Positions 26,726 to 35,878 of a stretch of 64,000 nt of DNA are shown here, piece after piece. Location of the stretch: assembly GCF_963682185.1 (NCBI RefSeq), contig NZ_OY821667.1, forward strand, positions 1,222,109 through 1,286,108, read 5' to 3'. The first letter of the stretch is position 1, and every line of letters starts with the position of its first letter. The translations under genes were made by a program, and so were the position numbers. The notes below the pieces were generated by a model, which saw only the letters and a list, made by a program, of their open reading frames with translations, had not been told where the DNA came from and did not search any database. Source of the stretch: an uncultured Cohaesibacter sp. GTDB taxonomy: Bacteria > Pseudomonadota > Alphaproteobacteria > Rhizobiales > Cohaesibacteraceae.

Positions 26726-28171
26726 ATGACAGACAAGTCCATCGCCAGTACGCCGACCCGCCCACAGATGACAAAAGACATAGCGGACCTCTACCGCCCT
26801 GAGCTGGTGCTCAGCCATGACGGCGCCCCTCTGGATGGCCTCACATCAGCCGCAGACTGGGACCCGATTGGCCCTGCCCTTCACGGCTACGCCCGCACTC
26901 TGAAACCCGATTATCGCGTTGATCCGGGCGACATGAGCAAGCCGGATTGCTTTGCCTCCATCCAGCAGGCCATCAGCCACGCCATTTCCGAGGCCAAAAG
27001 CAAAGGGCTGACAAAGCGCATCTTTATCAAGATCGCGCCGGGCACCTATAACGAGCTGGTCTATATCCCGGCGCTCGAAATCAACGGGCAGAAGGTGCCG
27101 ATCACACTCTATGGCAGCGCCGGGGATGCACGCAAAACCATCATCTCGGTGGATATCGATCAGGGCCTTACCGCCGACGCTTACACCATGCGCTTCGGCT
27201 CGGCTTTCCTCAACACCGAGGAGAGCATCAGGGCGATGTTCGATGAGGTTTCCGCTCGGGGTGATTTTGACATCGGCACCACCAATTCCTGCGTCATGCG
27301 CGTGCGCAACGATGGATTTGAAGCGCTGAATCTCACAATCGAGAACAGCTATAACGAAGACCGCATCACACCGGACATCGTCGACAGAGCAGATGTCACC
27401 CGCAACGAAAAAGGCCAGCTGTCTCACGGACAGCATCAGGCGGTTGCCGTGCTCGTGGATGCAGCTGATCGTGTGATGTTTGAGAATGTCCGCCTGCTGG
27501 GCGATCAGGATACGCTCTATTTCAAGACCAACGAACCGCGCGTCACCGTCAAATCCTATTATAAAAACTGCACCATCGAGGGCGATGTCGATTTCATCTT
27601 TGGCAACAGCACCGCCTTTTTCGACCATTGCGAAATCCGCTCGAAAGGAGCGCGCACCGCGGACAGCTATGTCGCAGCTCCCAGCACCAACATCCATATT
27701 CCCTATGGCATCGTCTTCTGGGATTGCAGCTTCACCCATGATGACAGCGAAGCCGCAAGGCATGGACGCTTCTATCTTGGCCGGCAATGGTTCGAGCGTG
27801 TGCGCGCAACCCCTTATGGCATCTCCCCCGTTAAGGGCTATCGCTGCACGCTGGGCGAGCTATCCCATTATGAAGAACCCACTGGCACCATAGCGCTCAA
27901 GACGTTGGAAGCCGTCGGCAAAGTCGCTGTGCTGCATAGCCGGATTGGCGCGCACATCAATCCTTGCGCCCCATGGACAGACTGGAACGGCGGAGATTTC
28001 GATAAAGACGGCACCTATCATCCAGCGCCTTGGGCTCCGCGCTTCCGTCCTGTGCAATATGGCATAGAGGATTTCAACCGCACTCTGTCAGGCTGGCTGG
28101 AAGCTGAGGGGCTTTCCTATCCCAACGAGAAAACACCCCTGCCCTTCATTGCCGAATATGGCAACAGCTAG
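26726..28171 (+). CDS. Pectinesterase-family (CE8) protein without visible signal peptide
   Basis: From the ATG at 26726 (AAAGG 8 bases upstream) the protein has 481 residues. The right-handed beta-helix motifs of pectin methylesterases are intact: GDQDTLYF with the acid/base Asp, GDVDFIFGN with the nucleophile Asp, and FYLGRQW with the substrate Arg. It most resembles the long PemB/YbhC branch. Known PemB and YbhC are outer-membrane lipoproteins, but the N terminus here (MTDKSIASTPTRPQMTKDIA) is polar, with no signal peptide or lipobox. It may be cytoplasmic, exported otherwise, or not a pectinase. It is the last gene of the TetR-ABC block, 58 bp after the adaptor. Confidence 0.82.
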   Translation: MTDKSIASTPTRPQMTKDIADLYRPELVLSHDGAPLDGLTSAADWDPIGPALHGYARTLKPDYRVDPGDMSKPDCFASIQQAISHAISEAKSKGLTKRIFIKIAPGTYNELVYIPALEINGQKVPITLYGSAGDARKTIISVDIDQGLTADAYTMRFGSAFLNTEESIRAMFDEVSARGDFDIGTTNSCVMRVRNDGFEALNLTIENSYNEDRITPDIVDRADVTRNEKGQLSHGQHQAVAVLVDAADRVMFENVRLLGDQDTLYFKTNEPRVTVKSYYKNCTIEGDVDFIFGNSTAFFDHCEIRSKGARTADSYVAAPSTNIHIPYGIVFWDCSFTHDDSEAARHGRFYLGRQWFERVRATPYGISPVKGYRCTLGELSHYEEPTGTIALKTLEAVGKVAVLHSRIGAHINPCAPWTDWNGGDFDKDGTYHPAPWAPRFRPVQYGIEDFNRTLSGWLEAEGLSYPNEKTPLPFIAEYGNS

Positions 28172-28184
28172 GCGGCAAGTTTCA

Positions 28185-28221
28185 GCCTCCCCGGCGAGCT
28201 TAGTCGCATACCGGGGAAGGC
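28185..28221. terminator. Hairpin between convergent pectinesterase and colD genes
   Basis: An imperfect stem of about 10 bp has GCCT-CCCCGG paired with CCGGGGAAGGC (one bulged base) and a 16-base loop. There is no T-run. It lies between two stop codons and may serve both genes. Confidence 0.45.
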
Positions 28222-28231
28222 CATATTCGGT

Positions 28232-29404
28232 TTAGCGCATCAATTGCGACAAGGCCTCAACAGCCTCCGGAATAGGATAATGATGGTTGCCGACAAACAG
28301 CCCATGCTGGTCGATATAATCGGCATTCTTCAAATCCTGATGGATCGAATAATCAAAATACTGCATCACTTCGTTTCTGGCGAAATTGCCCGCGACGATA
28401 GGACGGCATTCAAATCCGGCTGCAACGAGCGCCTTGACCAGATCCGCACGTGCAACCTCCACCTCAGGGCGTATCACCAACGAGAAACCAAACCAGCTGG
28501 CAGCTCCGATTTCCTTCTGAATCATGAAGACCGGATGGTCAGATAGCTGCGCTTGCACCAGCGCCGCATTCGCCCGTCGCCCTTCAATGAGAGCAGGCAG
28601 TTTTTCCAACTGCTCGATCCCCAGAGCGCCAGACATTTCAAGCGGGCGCAAATTGTAGCCAGGCAGGACAAACCGGAAGCTTTCCTCGAAGGGATCGTCT
28701 GATTTCTCGCCCGTCACCTGATTGAACTTGGGCAGATTCCGCGTCCAGCCATGGGCTCGCAACACAAGCATGACATGGTAGAGCTCTTCATCATCGGTCA
28801 CCACCACGCCACCTTCCATGGTAGAGATATGGTGCGAGAAGAAACAGGAGAAGGAGCCCATCACACCGAAGGTACCCGCCTGTTTGCCACCGAACGTTGC
28901 GCCCATCGATTCACAATTATCCTCGATGACGACGATTTCCCGTTCGCCAATGATCCGCTTGATCTCGTCAAAATCATTGGGGTTGCCAAGCAGGTTGACC
29001 ACCATGATCGCACGGGTCTTGTCGCTGATGGCCGCTTCCAGCGCCTCAAGATCATAATTGAGGGTTTCCAGATCGATATCGACAAACTTGAGATGCAGCC
29101 CATATTGATTGAGCGGATAATAGGTCGTTGACCAACTCACGGCGGGCACAATGATTTCGTCGCCGCGGGAGAGCTTGTATTGAGGATTTTTGGTAAAGGC
29201 CAGAGCGGCGGTCATCAACAGATTGGCCGAAGAGCCCGAATTGACCATGACGGCATATTTCGAGCCGAAATAGTCCGCAAACCGTTGCTCAAAGTCAGCA
29301 ACTTCATTGCCCATGGAATAACGATCTGACGCAACAACGCGCTGAATGGCATCCAGCTCTTTCTGATCCCAGGAAGAGGTGGCAAGCGGAAAACGGACAC
29401 TCAT
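28232..29404 (-). CDS. colD: GDP-4-keto-6-deoxy-D-mannose 3-dehydratase (ColD-type, PLP-dependent)
   Basis: The 390-residue DegT/DnrJ/EryC1-fold protein is the length of E. coli O55 ColD (388). The position of the Schiff-base lysine is taken by His191 in FFSHHISTMEGG. That Lys-to-His change marks the dehydratases ColD and RfbH/E1, and separates them from aminotransferases such as perosamine synthase. RfbH is longer and works on CDP-sugars; gmd next door points to GDP-sugars. It should remove the 3-hydroxyl of GDP-4-keto-6-deoxymannose. Its ATG overlaps the reductase stop by 4 bp. Confidence 0.8.
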   Translation of the reverse strand: MSVRFPLATSSWDQKELDAIQRVVASDRYSMGNEVADFEQRFADYFGSKYAVMVNSGSSANLLMTAALAFTKNPQYKLSRGDEIIVPAVSWSTTYYPLNQYGLHLKFVDIDLETLNYDLEALEAAISDKTRAIMVVNLLGNPNDFDEIKRIIGEREIVVIEDNCESMGATFGGKQAGTFGVMGSFSCFFSHHISTMEGGVVVTDDEELYHVMLVLRAHGWTRNLPKFNQVTGEKSDDPFEESFRFVLPGYNLRPLEMSGALGIEQLEKLPALIEGRRANAALVQAQLSDHPVFMIQKEIGAASWFGFSLVIRPEVEVARADLVKALVAAGFECRPIVAGNFARNEVMQYFDYSIHQDLKNADYIDQHGLFVGNHHYPIPEAVEALSQLMR

Positions 29405-30333
29405 TTCGTAGCCTCATTGAGATAAAAATCATAAGTCGCACGGATGCCATCAACCAGCGAGGTTGAGGCCGACCAGCCCCATTCGGTTTGACGATCCGTT
29501 GCGCAGAGCTTCTGTTTCATGCCCACGGGGCGGGACAGATCGTGAGTAAATTCTCCATCCCAACCGATGACATCGGCAACGCTCTGATAATAGGTATTGA
29601 TTTCGTGATCATGACCAAGCCCGCAATTCATCAGCTCGGGCAAGGCCTCGATGTCACCTGCCGCCTTCATGACGGCATCGGCAAGGTCACCGGCATACAT
29701 GAATTCACGTCGCGCCGTACCATCGCCCCAGATTTCAACCGTCTCTTCACCCTTTTCCTTTGCCATATGCACCTTGTGAATGATGGCGGGCAGAAGATGG
29801 GAATGCTTGGGATCGAATTTGTCATGACGCCCAAAGAGATTGCACGGAATGATGGTCTTGTAATTCGCACTTGCGTCTTCGCGGCGAATATATTGGCAAA
29901 GGCGGGTCGCCATGATCTTGGCAAGGGCGTAGCCTTCGTTGGTCGGCTCCAACTCGCCCATGAGGATCATGTCTTCGCGCAACGGATTTTCCGCCGCCCG
30001 CGGATACATGCAGGTCGAGGCCAGATTGAGGAAATTCTTCACACCCGCCTTGTGTGCCGCCATGATAATATTGCGGCCGATGGCCATGTTGCGTTCCAGA
30101 AATGCCACAGGGTGGGCCATATTGGCCTGAATGCCACCCACCTGCCCTGCAGCATGGATCACGAGGTCCGGCTTGTGCTCAGCAACATAGGCATCGACAG
30201 ACCCGGCGTCCGTCAAATCAAGTTCCTTGGACCCCGGAGCAAGAATATGCCAAGCGCTGGCTGTCGGATGCTCGAGAATATTGCGCCCGACCATACCGGA
30301 GCCTCCGGTAAGGAGCAGTGTTTTCTTTGTCAT
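29401..30333 (-). CDS. fcl: GDP-L-fucose synthase-like epimerase/reductase; probable GDP-L-colitose synthase (ColC)
   Basis: The 310-residue SDR has the Rossmann motif TGGSGMVG, the catalytic YALAK (Tyr-x-x-x-Lys), the LASTCMYPR loop with the epimerase Cys and the KHSHLLPAIIHKVH segment with the epimerase His. This is the GDP-fucose synthase/ColC architecture. Both enzymes epimerise C5 and reduce C4, and differ only in substrate. Since colD overlaps it by 4 bp and the two must be made together, the 3,6-dideoxy substrate leading to GDP-L-colitose is more likely. If both products are made, it may be bifunctional. It begins 5 bp after gmd. Confidence 0.8.
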   Translation of the reverse strand: MTKKTLLLTGGSGMVGRNILEHPTASAWHILAPGSKELDLTDAGSVDAYVAEHKPDLVIHAAGQVGGIQANMAHPVAFLERNMAIGRNIIMAAHKAGVKNFLNLASTCMYPRAAENPLREDMILMGELEPTNEGYALAKIMATRLCQYIRREDASANYKTIIPCNLFGRHDKFDPKHSHLLPAIIHKVHMAKEKGEETVEIWGDGTARREFMYAGDLADAVMKAAGDIEALPELMNCGLGHDHEINTYYQSVADVIGWDGEFTHDLSRPVGMKQKLCATDRQTEWGWSASTSLVDGIRATYDFYLNEATK

Positions 30334-30338
30334 TGATG

Positions 30339-31460
30339 TCAGCTTTCCGTGCTCACAGGCAGCTCCAGCCCATGCTCTCGCAAGAGCCGCGCACGGCGGG
30401 CATTCTTGAGATCATTGGCGACCATTTCAGAACACATTTCCTGCACGGTAATGACCGGCTCCCAGCCTAGTTTTTCCTTGGCCTTGGCCGGATTGCCCAA
30501 AAGGGTTTCCACTTCAGCCGGGCGGAAATAGCGCGGATCGATCCGCACGATCACATCCCCGACCTTGAGCGCAGGCGCGTCCTCGCCAGAGATGGCCTCC
30601 ACGATACCAACCTCTTTGAGCCCCTCACCTTCGAAGCGAATAGTAATGCCCAGCTCGGCAGCAGACCATTCGATGAACTGGCGCACGGAATATTGCACGC
30701 CGGTCGCGATGACAAAATCATCCGGCTCATCCTGCTGCAGCATCATCCATTGCATCCGGACATAGTCCTTGGCATGTCCCCAATCCCTCAGAGCATCGAT
30801 ATTGCCCATATAAAGACAAGGCTCCAGCCCTTGCGCGATATTGGCAAGGCCACGGGTAATCTTGCGAGTGACGAAGGTTTCTCCACGACGCGAGGATTCA
30901 TGGTTGAACAGGATGCCGTTGCAGGCATACATCCCATAGGCCTCACGATAGTTGACCGTGATCCAATAGGCATAAAGCTTGGCGACCGCATAAGGAGAGC
31001 GCGGGTGGAATGGCGTGGTCTCGGTCTGGGGGATTTCCTGAACAAGGCCATAAAGCTCGGAGGTGGATGCCTGATAAAAGCGTGTCTTCTCCTCAAGCCC
31101 AAGGAAGCGGATGGCTTCAAGCAGCCGCAAGGCGCCGGTTGCATCAACATCAGCAGTATATTCAGGGCTCTCGAAACTCACGGCCACATGGCTTTGCGCC
31201 GCAAGGTTATAAACCTCGTCCGGCTTCACTTCCTGCAAAATACGGGTCAGGTTCGAGCTATCGGTCAGGTCACCATAATGCAGCTTGAAACGCACATTAT
31301 CGGTATGCGGATCCTCAAAAATATGATCAATACGCTGGGTGTTGAAAGAAGATGCGCGGCGTTTGATACCATGCACCTCATAGCCTTTTTCAAGCAGGAA
31401 TTCGGCCAGATATGAGCCATCCTGCCCAGTGACACCGGTGATAAGCGCCCGTTTTGTCAT
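30339..31460 (-). CDS. gmd: GDP-mannose 4,6-dehydratase
   Basis: From the ATG at 31460 ([20 protein letters not shown]) the protein has 373 residues. It shows the NADP Rossmann motif [12 protein letters not shown], the catalytic triad in QASTSELYG and [10 protein letters not shown], and the C-terminal [28 protein letters not shown] typical of Gmd. It makes GDP-4-keto-6-deoxy-D-mannose, the branch point to fucose, rhamnose, perosamine and colitose. It is the first gene of a tight gmd-fcl-colD operon. The frame is open upstream but shows no homology there. Confidence 0.95.
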   Translation of the reverse strand: MTKRALITGVTGQDGSYLAEFLLEKGYEVHGIKRRASSFNTQRIDHIFEDPHTDNVRFKLHYGDLTDSSNLTRILQEVKPDEVYNLAAQSHVAVSFESPEYTADVDATGALRLLEAIRFLGLEEKTRFYQASTSELYGLVQEIPQTETTPFHPRSPYAVAKLYAYWITVNYREAYGMYACNGILFNHESSRRGETFVTRKITRGLANIAQGLEPCLYMGNIDALRDWGHAKDYVRMQWMMLQQDEPDDFVIATGVQYSVRQFIEWSAAELGITIRFEGEGLKEVGIVEAISGEDAPALKVGDVIVRIDPRYFRPAEVETLLGNPAKAKEKLGWEPVITVQEMCSEMVANDLKNARRARLLREHGLELPVSTES

Positions 31461-31897
31461 CTTTGCTCTCTTCAAGTTCAATTTTGTTGGCCCGTGAAAA
31501 GGATCGCCGCAAAAACCGGACCCAATTTCCAGCCAAAATTCGTCGCCAGGCACACGACCCTCGCAGCCTATAAAGGAAGCAGCAGAGATGGAGCATGCAC
31601 ATCGGAAGCAAGGTCAAACCGGTTTGGTCAGACCATGGCCAAGTTGGCGCGATCATAGACCAACTCTGCTCAACCTGTCACCTGTTTACCCAAGCTTTGC
31701 GCAAAGCCTGTTTGCATTTGGATTTACAGGTTCAACCCAGCTGGGGAGTTCCGCTATAGGCACACCAAATATGGCCATTCAATGGATGACAGGCCGGAAA
31801 CAAATGGTCTATTCTCGGACGCTCTGGGCCGCGAGTGTATCCGGCAATTCCCAAGGCCCCTTCCAGCCGCAATGATCAACACAGGCACGCGGTAACA
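31461..31897. other. Divergent intergenic region between gmd and the WaaE-like gene
   Basis: This is about 435 bp with start codons facing away on both sides, so it must hold two promoters. I could not pick out convincing -35/-10 pairs, and no JUMPstart-like element is visible. No gene is supported. Confidence 0.4.
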
Positions 31898-32707
31898 ATG
31901 AGCGTTTGCATGCAGAATTCAAATGACAAAATTTCCCTTCCCGTTTCAGCCTTCATCATTACGCTCAATGAAGAGGACCGGATAGAAAAGGCCATTCTCA
32001 GCGTTATCGATTGGGTGGATGAGGTAATCGTCGTCGATTCCGGCTCAACGGACAACACGACAGCGCTTGCCGAGGCACTGGGCGCAAAGGTCCATTTCAA
32101 TGCCTGGCCGGGTTATGGGCGGCAAAAGCGCTTCGGCGAAGATTTGTGTCGCAATGACTGGCTCTTGAACATTGATGCAGATGAAGAAGTCACCCCGGAA
32201 CTGCGTGATAAAATTTGCTCCATTTTCAAGATCGGCCCGGATGTCGACATATACAAGATCGAGATCCTTGACGTCTTCGCCCATGAAGACAAGCCCAAGA
32301 AATGGGCTTACGGCTATTGGCAATACCGTCTCTATAACCGTAACAAGGGCCGTTTTTCCGAATCCACCGTGCATGACACGGTAAGGCCTGAGAAAGACGC
32401 AACGATCAAGAAGCTCGACGAAAAGATTGCGCATTACTCCATTCGTTCAGTCCAGTGGGCCGTGGAGAAGATGAACCGCTATTCGGACATGCAGAGAGAC
32501 GACATCGTCGCCAAGGGGCGCCATATCTCACGCTGGCGTCTGGTCTATGAATTTCCGCTGAGCTTCCTGAAAAGCTATATCCTGCGCCGCAGCTACCGCT
32601 ATGGCTTCTGGGGGCTGGTGCTGGCTCACAATTATGCCTATTCACGCTTCTTGCGCATCGCCAAGATCTACGAGCATCAGCTCTTGAGTGACGCTAATAA
32701 GAAATAA
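31898..32707 (+). CDS. Glycosyltransferase family 2, LPS-core type (WaaE/KdtX-like)
   Basis: The 269-residue GT2 protein has the GT-A signatures AFIITLNEEDRIEKAILSV, VVDSGSTDNT and NIDADEEV (a DxD-like metal site). The middle WQYRLYNRNKGRF and the C-terminal basic region SYILRRSYRYGFWG match the WaaE/KdtX group that adds the first hexose to heptose or Kdo in the LPS inner core. It is the only plus-strand gene among the polysaccharide genes. Starts at 31898 or 31910 are both possible; ribosome sites are weak. Confidence 0.82.
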   Translation: MSVCMQNSNDKISLPVSAFIITLNEEDRIEKAILSVIDWVDEVIVVDSGSTDNTTALAEALGAKVHFNAWPGYGRQKRFGEDLCRNDWLLNIDADEEVTPELRDKICSIFKIGPDVDIYKIEILDVFAHEDKPKKWAYGYWQYRLYNRNKGRFSESTVHDTVRPEKDATIKKLDEKIAHYSIRSVQWAVEKMNRYSDMQRDDIVAKGRHISRWRLVYEFPLSFLKSYILRRSYRYGFWGLVLAHNYAYSRFLRIAKIYEHQLLSDANKK

Positions 32708-32762
32708 GCGTGCGAGCCTGCTGTACAATGAAACCAAAGCTCTACCCCGTCCAGCCACCCAA

Positions 32763-33848
32763 TCAGAATGGTTTGAAGCCATAGCGAAGGGCACGGGATG
32801 GGTTGGTCTTGAGCGCAAAAAGCATCGCTTTCACTGCCAGTCCGCGCAGGCCGCGCCGTTTGGCTTCCTGCACGATGTGATGGGCGAGCACCTGCCGCAC
32901 CTTGGCGCTCCCAAAGAAAGACTTGCTCTTTAATCCATCAATCAGCGCATCAAGATCCTCTGACGCGAGGCCCTTAATGCCCTTGTGCGTCAAAATGCGG
33001 TCAATCAGATGGTAGTAGCGAAAAAGCGCCACCATATCCGCTGGCGCAGCCCGAAGCTGGGGCGACGTTGCAGTCCAGTCAAATGAGGGCACACAATCCC
33101 ACCCTTTTGAAGGATCATCCCGACCGGCTTCCAATTCTTTGGCAATGAGAATAATCAGATCCTGAGAAAAGCGTTGCCGAACGATGGATGTCTGGGTGAC
33201 CTGCCCCTCATGCAGCCGGTAATCCAGAAGCACATCTGCCAAGCCGGCCAATTTGGTTCTCTTGCTCATGCGATACCAGAGATCCAGATCCTCTGCGCCC
33301 TTGAAGATATCCCGATAGCCGCCAGCAGCCAACATCTCGGAGCGTCTGGCCATCACTGTGGGATGGTGGGGCAGACAATTCCCCTTGCTTAGCGCTGCAG
33401 CCACATCTTGCGGTGCAGTGCGCGTATTGGTCACTTTGCCAATCGACTTGCCTTGCGCATCGACCTTGTTCATCTGGGCAAAAACCAGCCCGATATCGGG
33501 ATTGTCTTTGAGAAACTGCCACTGCCGGGAAAAGCGATTGGGATAGGAAATGTCGTCGGCATCCATTCTGGCGATCAGCGGTGCACGCGCTTCCTCAAGC
33601 CCCCAATTGAGGGCAGAAACAAGCCCGCCATTGTCGCGTGCAAGAATACGGACACGATCATCCTGCGCGGCAAGCCGCTCCAATATCACCTGAGTGCCAT
33701 CAACCGATCCGTCATTGATGGCCAGCAGTTCGAAGTCGGTAAAATCCTGCTCCAATATACTGTTAAGAGCTGCCTCGATATATTTTTCGCCATTATATAC
33801 CGGCAAGACGACTGAGATTTCGGGTGTTTTTTCCGTCATGTCCACCAT
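32763..33848 (-). CDS. Glycosyltransferase family 2
   Basis: The protein has 361 residues from the ATG at 33848, preceded by AAAGG, and begins MVDMTEKTPEISVVLPVYNGE. An upstream ATG at 33887 would overlap the neighbour by 26 bp and has no ribosome site. GT-A motifs are ISVVLPVYNGEKYIEAALNSIL, INDGSVDGT and RMDADDIS (the DxD metal site), and FKGAEDLDLWYRM holds the catalytic-base ED. Donor and acceptor sugar are unknown. It is the last gene of the minus-strand glycosyltransferase run that starts with manC. Confidence 0.85.
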   Translation of the reverse strand: MVDMTEKTPEISVVLPVYNGEKYIEAALNSILEQDFTDFELLAINDGSVDGTQVILERLAAQDDRVRILARDNGGLVSALNWGLEEARAPLIARMDADDISYPNRFSRQWQFLKDNPDIGLVFAQMNKVDAQGKSIGKVTNTRTAPQDVAAALSKGNCLPHHPTVMARRSEMLAAGGYRDIFKGAEDLDLWYRMSKRTKLAGLADVLLDYRLHEGQVTQTSIVRQRFSQDLIILIAKELEAGRDDPSKGWDCVPSFDWTATSPQLRAAPADMVALFRYYHLIDRILTHKGIKGLASEDLDALIDGLKSKSFFGSAKVRQVLAHHIVQEAKRRGLRGLAVKAMLFALKTNPSRALRYGFKPF

Positions 33849-33861
33849 CCGGTCTTCGCCT

Positions 33862-34902
33862 TTATCCGACAGTTTTTCTATAGACATCGTCCAGACAATG
33901 GACGGTTTGCTGCAAGTCGAATTTCTGGACCTGTTGAGCCCCTAGAGCCGCAAAATGCGCGTGCTCGTCGGCCATTTTCATCAAACAAGCAGTAATCTCC
34001 TCTACATCGAGACTTTCAAGGAAGATACCTGCCTTACCGATGGTTTCTGGCAAGGCCCCATTCGCCGTGGAAACAACCCCAGCCCCGGCAGCGAAGGATT
34101 CAATGGCGACAAGGCAAAAGCTTTCCCGCTCCGAGCAGATAAGCGATATTTTTGCCTCCTGCAAACGTTGCTTTATGGCTTCATGAGGCAATCCATCCAG
34201 CAACGAAAGACGCTCACACCCCGCAACGGCCCGCTTCACTTTGGCCACATATTCATCAGACCCGCTAAACGCGCCGACCAGACAGCCCGACCAATCAGGC
34301 CGCTGCGCTATGAATTGCGCCATCGCCTCAGCCGCTGGAAGCGCATTCTTCTGTGGCTCAATACGCCCGATAAAAAGGACTTCGTTTTTCTTGTCTGCAT
34401 CGGCATGCCAGAGCGAACAGTCGATCCCGTTAAAGACCGTATGGAGCGGCGTCTTGATGGCCGGATATTGTTCCAGAAAGCTCGTCCGGCAGGTGTCTGA
34501 CACAAAGATTAGCCCCTGCAAGGCTTCATAGCGCTTCTGATGACGCCACTTTTTAAACCAGGACAGCTTGCCACCATCTTCAAAATTATGCCGATGAAGC
34601 ATAACCGGAATGGGGTGAAAGAGCTTTGCAACATTTTGCGCCGTCGGTCCGTGCTGCTGGACCACGATCAGGTCTGGCTGAAACTCGGCAACGATGGCTT
34701 GCAGCTGTCGCAACTTTTGCTTTCGGCTGCCGTCCTTGAGCATCCTCAGCGCCACATCGTCAAAGGGCTTATCGATTTCGTCACAAACCACCAGAATATC
34801 ATGCTCGCTTCTCACGCTTTGCTGATGAACGCACAGGTCAATGGACGTCGCCTTTTCCGGTCCAAAATGCATGTTGCGTGGCAAATAATTCAAAACTTTC
34901 AT
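33862..34902 (-). CDS. Glycosyltransferase family 4
   Basis: This is a GT-B protein of 346 residues. Its C-terminal half carries FIGRIEPQKNALPAAEAMAQFI and the E-x7-E motif region ICSERESFCLVAIESFAAGAGVVSTANGALPE, both diagnostic for retaining GT4 enzymes. The N-terminal half is shorter than average but complete. It should transfer a hexose to a lipid-linked or core oligosaccharide on the cytoplasmic face. It is part of the GT10-GT11-GT4-GT2 run. Confidence 0.85.
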   Translation of the reverse strand: MKVLNYLPRNMHFGPEKATSIDLCVHQQSVRSEHDILVVCDEIDKPFDDVALRMLKDGSRKQKLRQLQAIVAEFQPDLIVVQQHGPTAQNVAKLFHPIPVMLHRHNFEDGGKLSWFKKWRHQKRYEALQGLIFVSDTCRTSFLEQYPAIKTPLHTVFNGIDCSLWHADADKKNEVLFIGRIEPQKNALPAAEAMAQFIAQRPDWSGCLVGAFSGSDEYVAKVKRAVAGCERLSLLDGLPHEAIKQRLQEAKISLICSERESFCLVAIESFAAGAGVVSTANGALPETIGKAGIFLESLDVEEITACLMKMADEHAHFAALGAQQVQKFDLQQTVHCLDDVYRKTVG

Positions 34903-34974
34903 CGAAGCGCTCTCATGAGATAGTCATTTTTTCGCTGTGTAGCGAGCATATAGAAGCCCGTTGCAAGGGTGACA

Positions 34975-35874
34975 TCAGATCGTCAGCCACCCCTCAGGGA
35001 ACAGATCTGCCACAGATCGGCGTTTCAAGGCCTCGGGCGTGAACCAGTTTTTCGGAGCCAAAACCTGCTTGTCACCGCTTTGGTTGAGCATAGCGCCCCA
35101 CCAGCTGAAGCTGCTATTGGCAATAATATTGTGACGGCAGCAGCTCATCAGTGCCAGATCCTGCTGTTGGTTGTTGCCCTCAATGAAGAGCGTCCGATCC
35201 CAGTGGGACAGCATGTCCTTTGCCGCCTCCGGGGCATCGGAAAAAATGCAATAAAGATCAGGTTTGTGATCCCGCTCCAACTGCTCTCGTGCCCGATCAT
35301 AATAGTCCGCTTCAACAATGCCATGAACGGCCAGAGCCTCGGGATTCTTCAAGAAATCACCACGGCGAATATGAACACTTACCGTGTTAAAGCCTGTTAA
35401 TTGGGAAACCAAAGCCGGATCACACGTCTCAAGAATGAGCTGCAGCTTGATAATCCCGGCCAGTTGATCGACAAGGGGTGCAAAATAGCGCGGGCTCTGC
35501 CAATAACCTGACAACAGAATGCCCTTCGACAGATTTTCAAAGCCCGACCAATAGTGAAAATGCGGCTCGGTTACCGGCTTTAAAGGCCACAGACCCAGTA
35601 TCGTTCTGAAGTGATCGCCCAACCGCCGATCCTTCTTACGGCGGGAACGACGCATCAGGGCATCGGGCAGCTCGATATAGTCAGGCTTTATGCCCACCAG
35701 TTCAAGCCCTGACTGATGCATGATGCCGCCATCCTGCGCACAGTACAAAGGGCAATCATGCTTGTGCGCCAGGGCCAGACCGGCCAGATATTGAAACAGG
35801 ATATTCCCCAAGCCGCCCTGCAGCTTCGTTACGATGATCTTGTCCAGCTCCGGACTGTTAGACGTTGCTTGCAT
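34975..35874 (-). CDS. Glycosyltransferase family 11 (alpha-1,2-fucosyl/colitosyltransferase type)
   Basis: The ATG at 35874 lies 4 bp after the GT10 stop and gives 299 residues, the usual GT11 length. GT11 motifs are GGLGNILFQYLAGLALA at the N terminus, VHIRRGDF (H-x-R-R-x-D, donor phosphate contact) in the middle, and NSSFSWWGAML near the C terminus. GT11 enzymes transfer L-fucose from GDP-fucose in alpha-1,2 linkage. WbgN of E. coli O55, also GT11, uses GDP-colitose. With colD in the same region colitose is a likely donor, but the sequence alone cannot decide. The frame is open upstream inside GT10 without homology. Confidence 0.85.
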   Translation of the reverse strand: MQATSNSPELDKIIVTKLQGGLGNILFQYLAGLALAHKHDCPLYCAQDGGIMHQSGLELVGIKPDYIELPDALMRRSRRKKDRRLGDHFRTILGLWPLKPVTEPHFHYWSGFENLSKGILLSGYWQSPRYFAPLVDQLAGIIKLQLILETCDPALVSQLTGFNTVSVHIRRGDFLKNPEALAVHGIVEADYYDRAREQLERDHKPDLYCIFSDAPEAAKDMLSHWDRTLFIEGNNQQQDLALMSCCRHNIIANSSFSWWGAMLNQSGDKQVLAPKNWFTPEALKRRSVADLFPEGWLTI

Positions 35875-35878
35875 GGAG

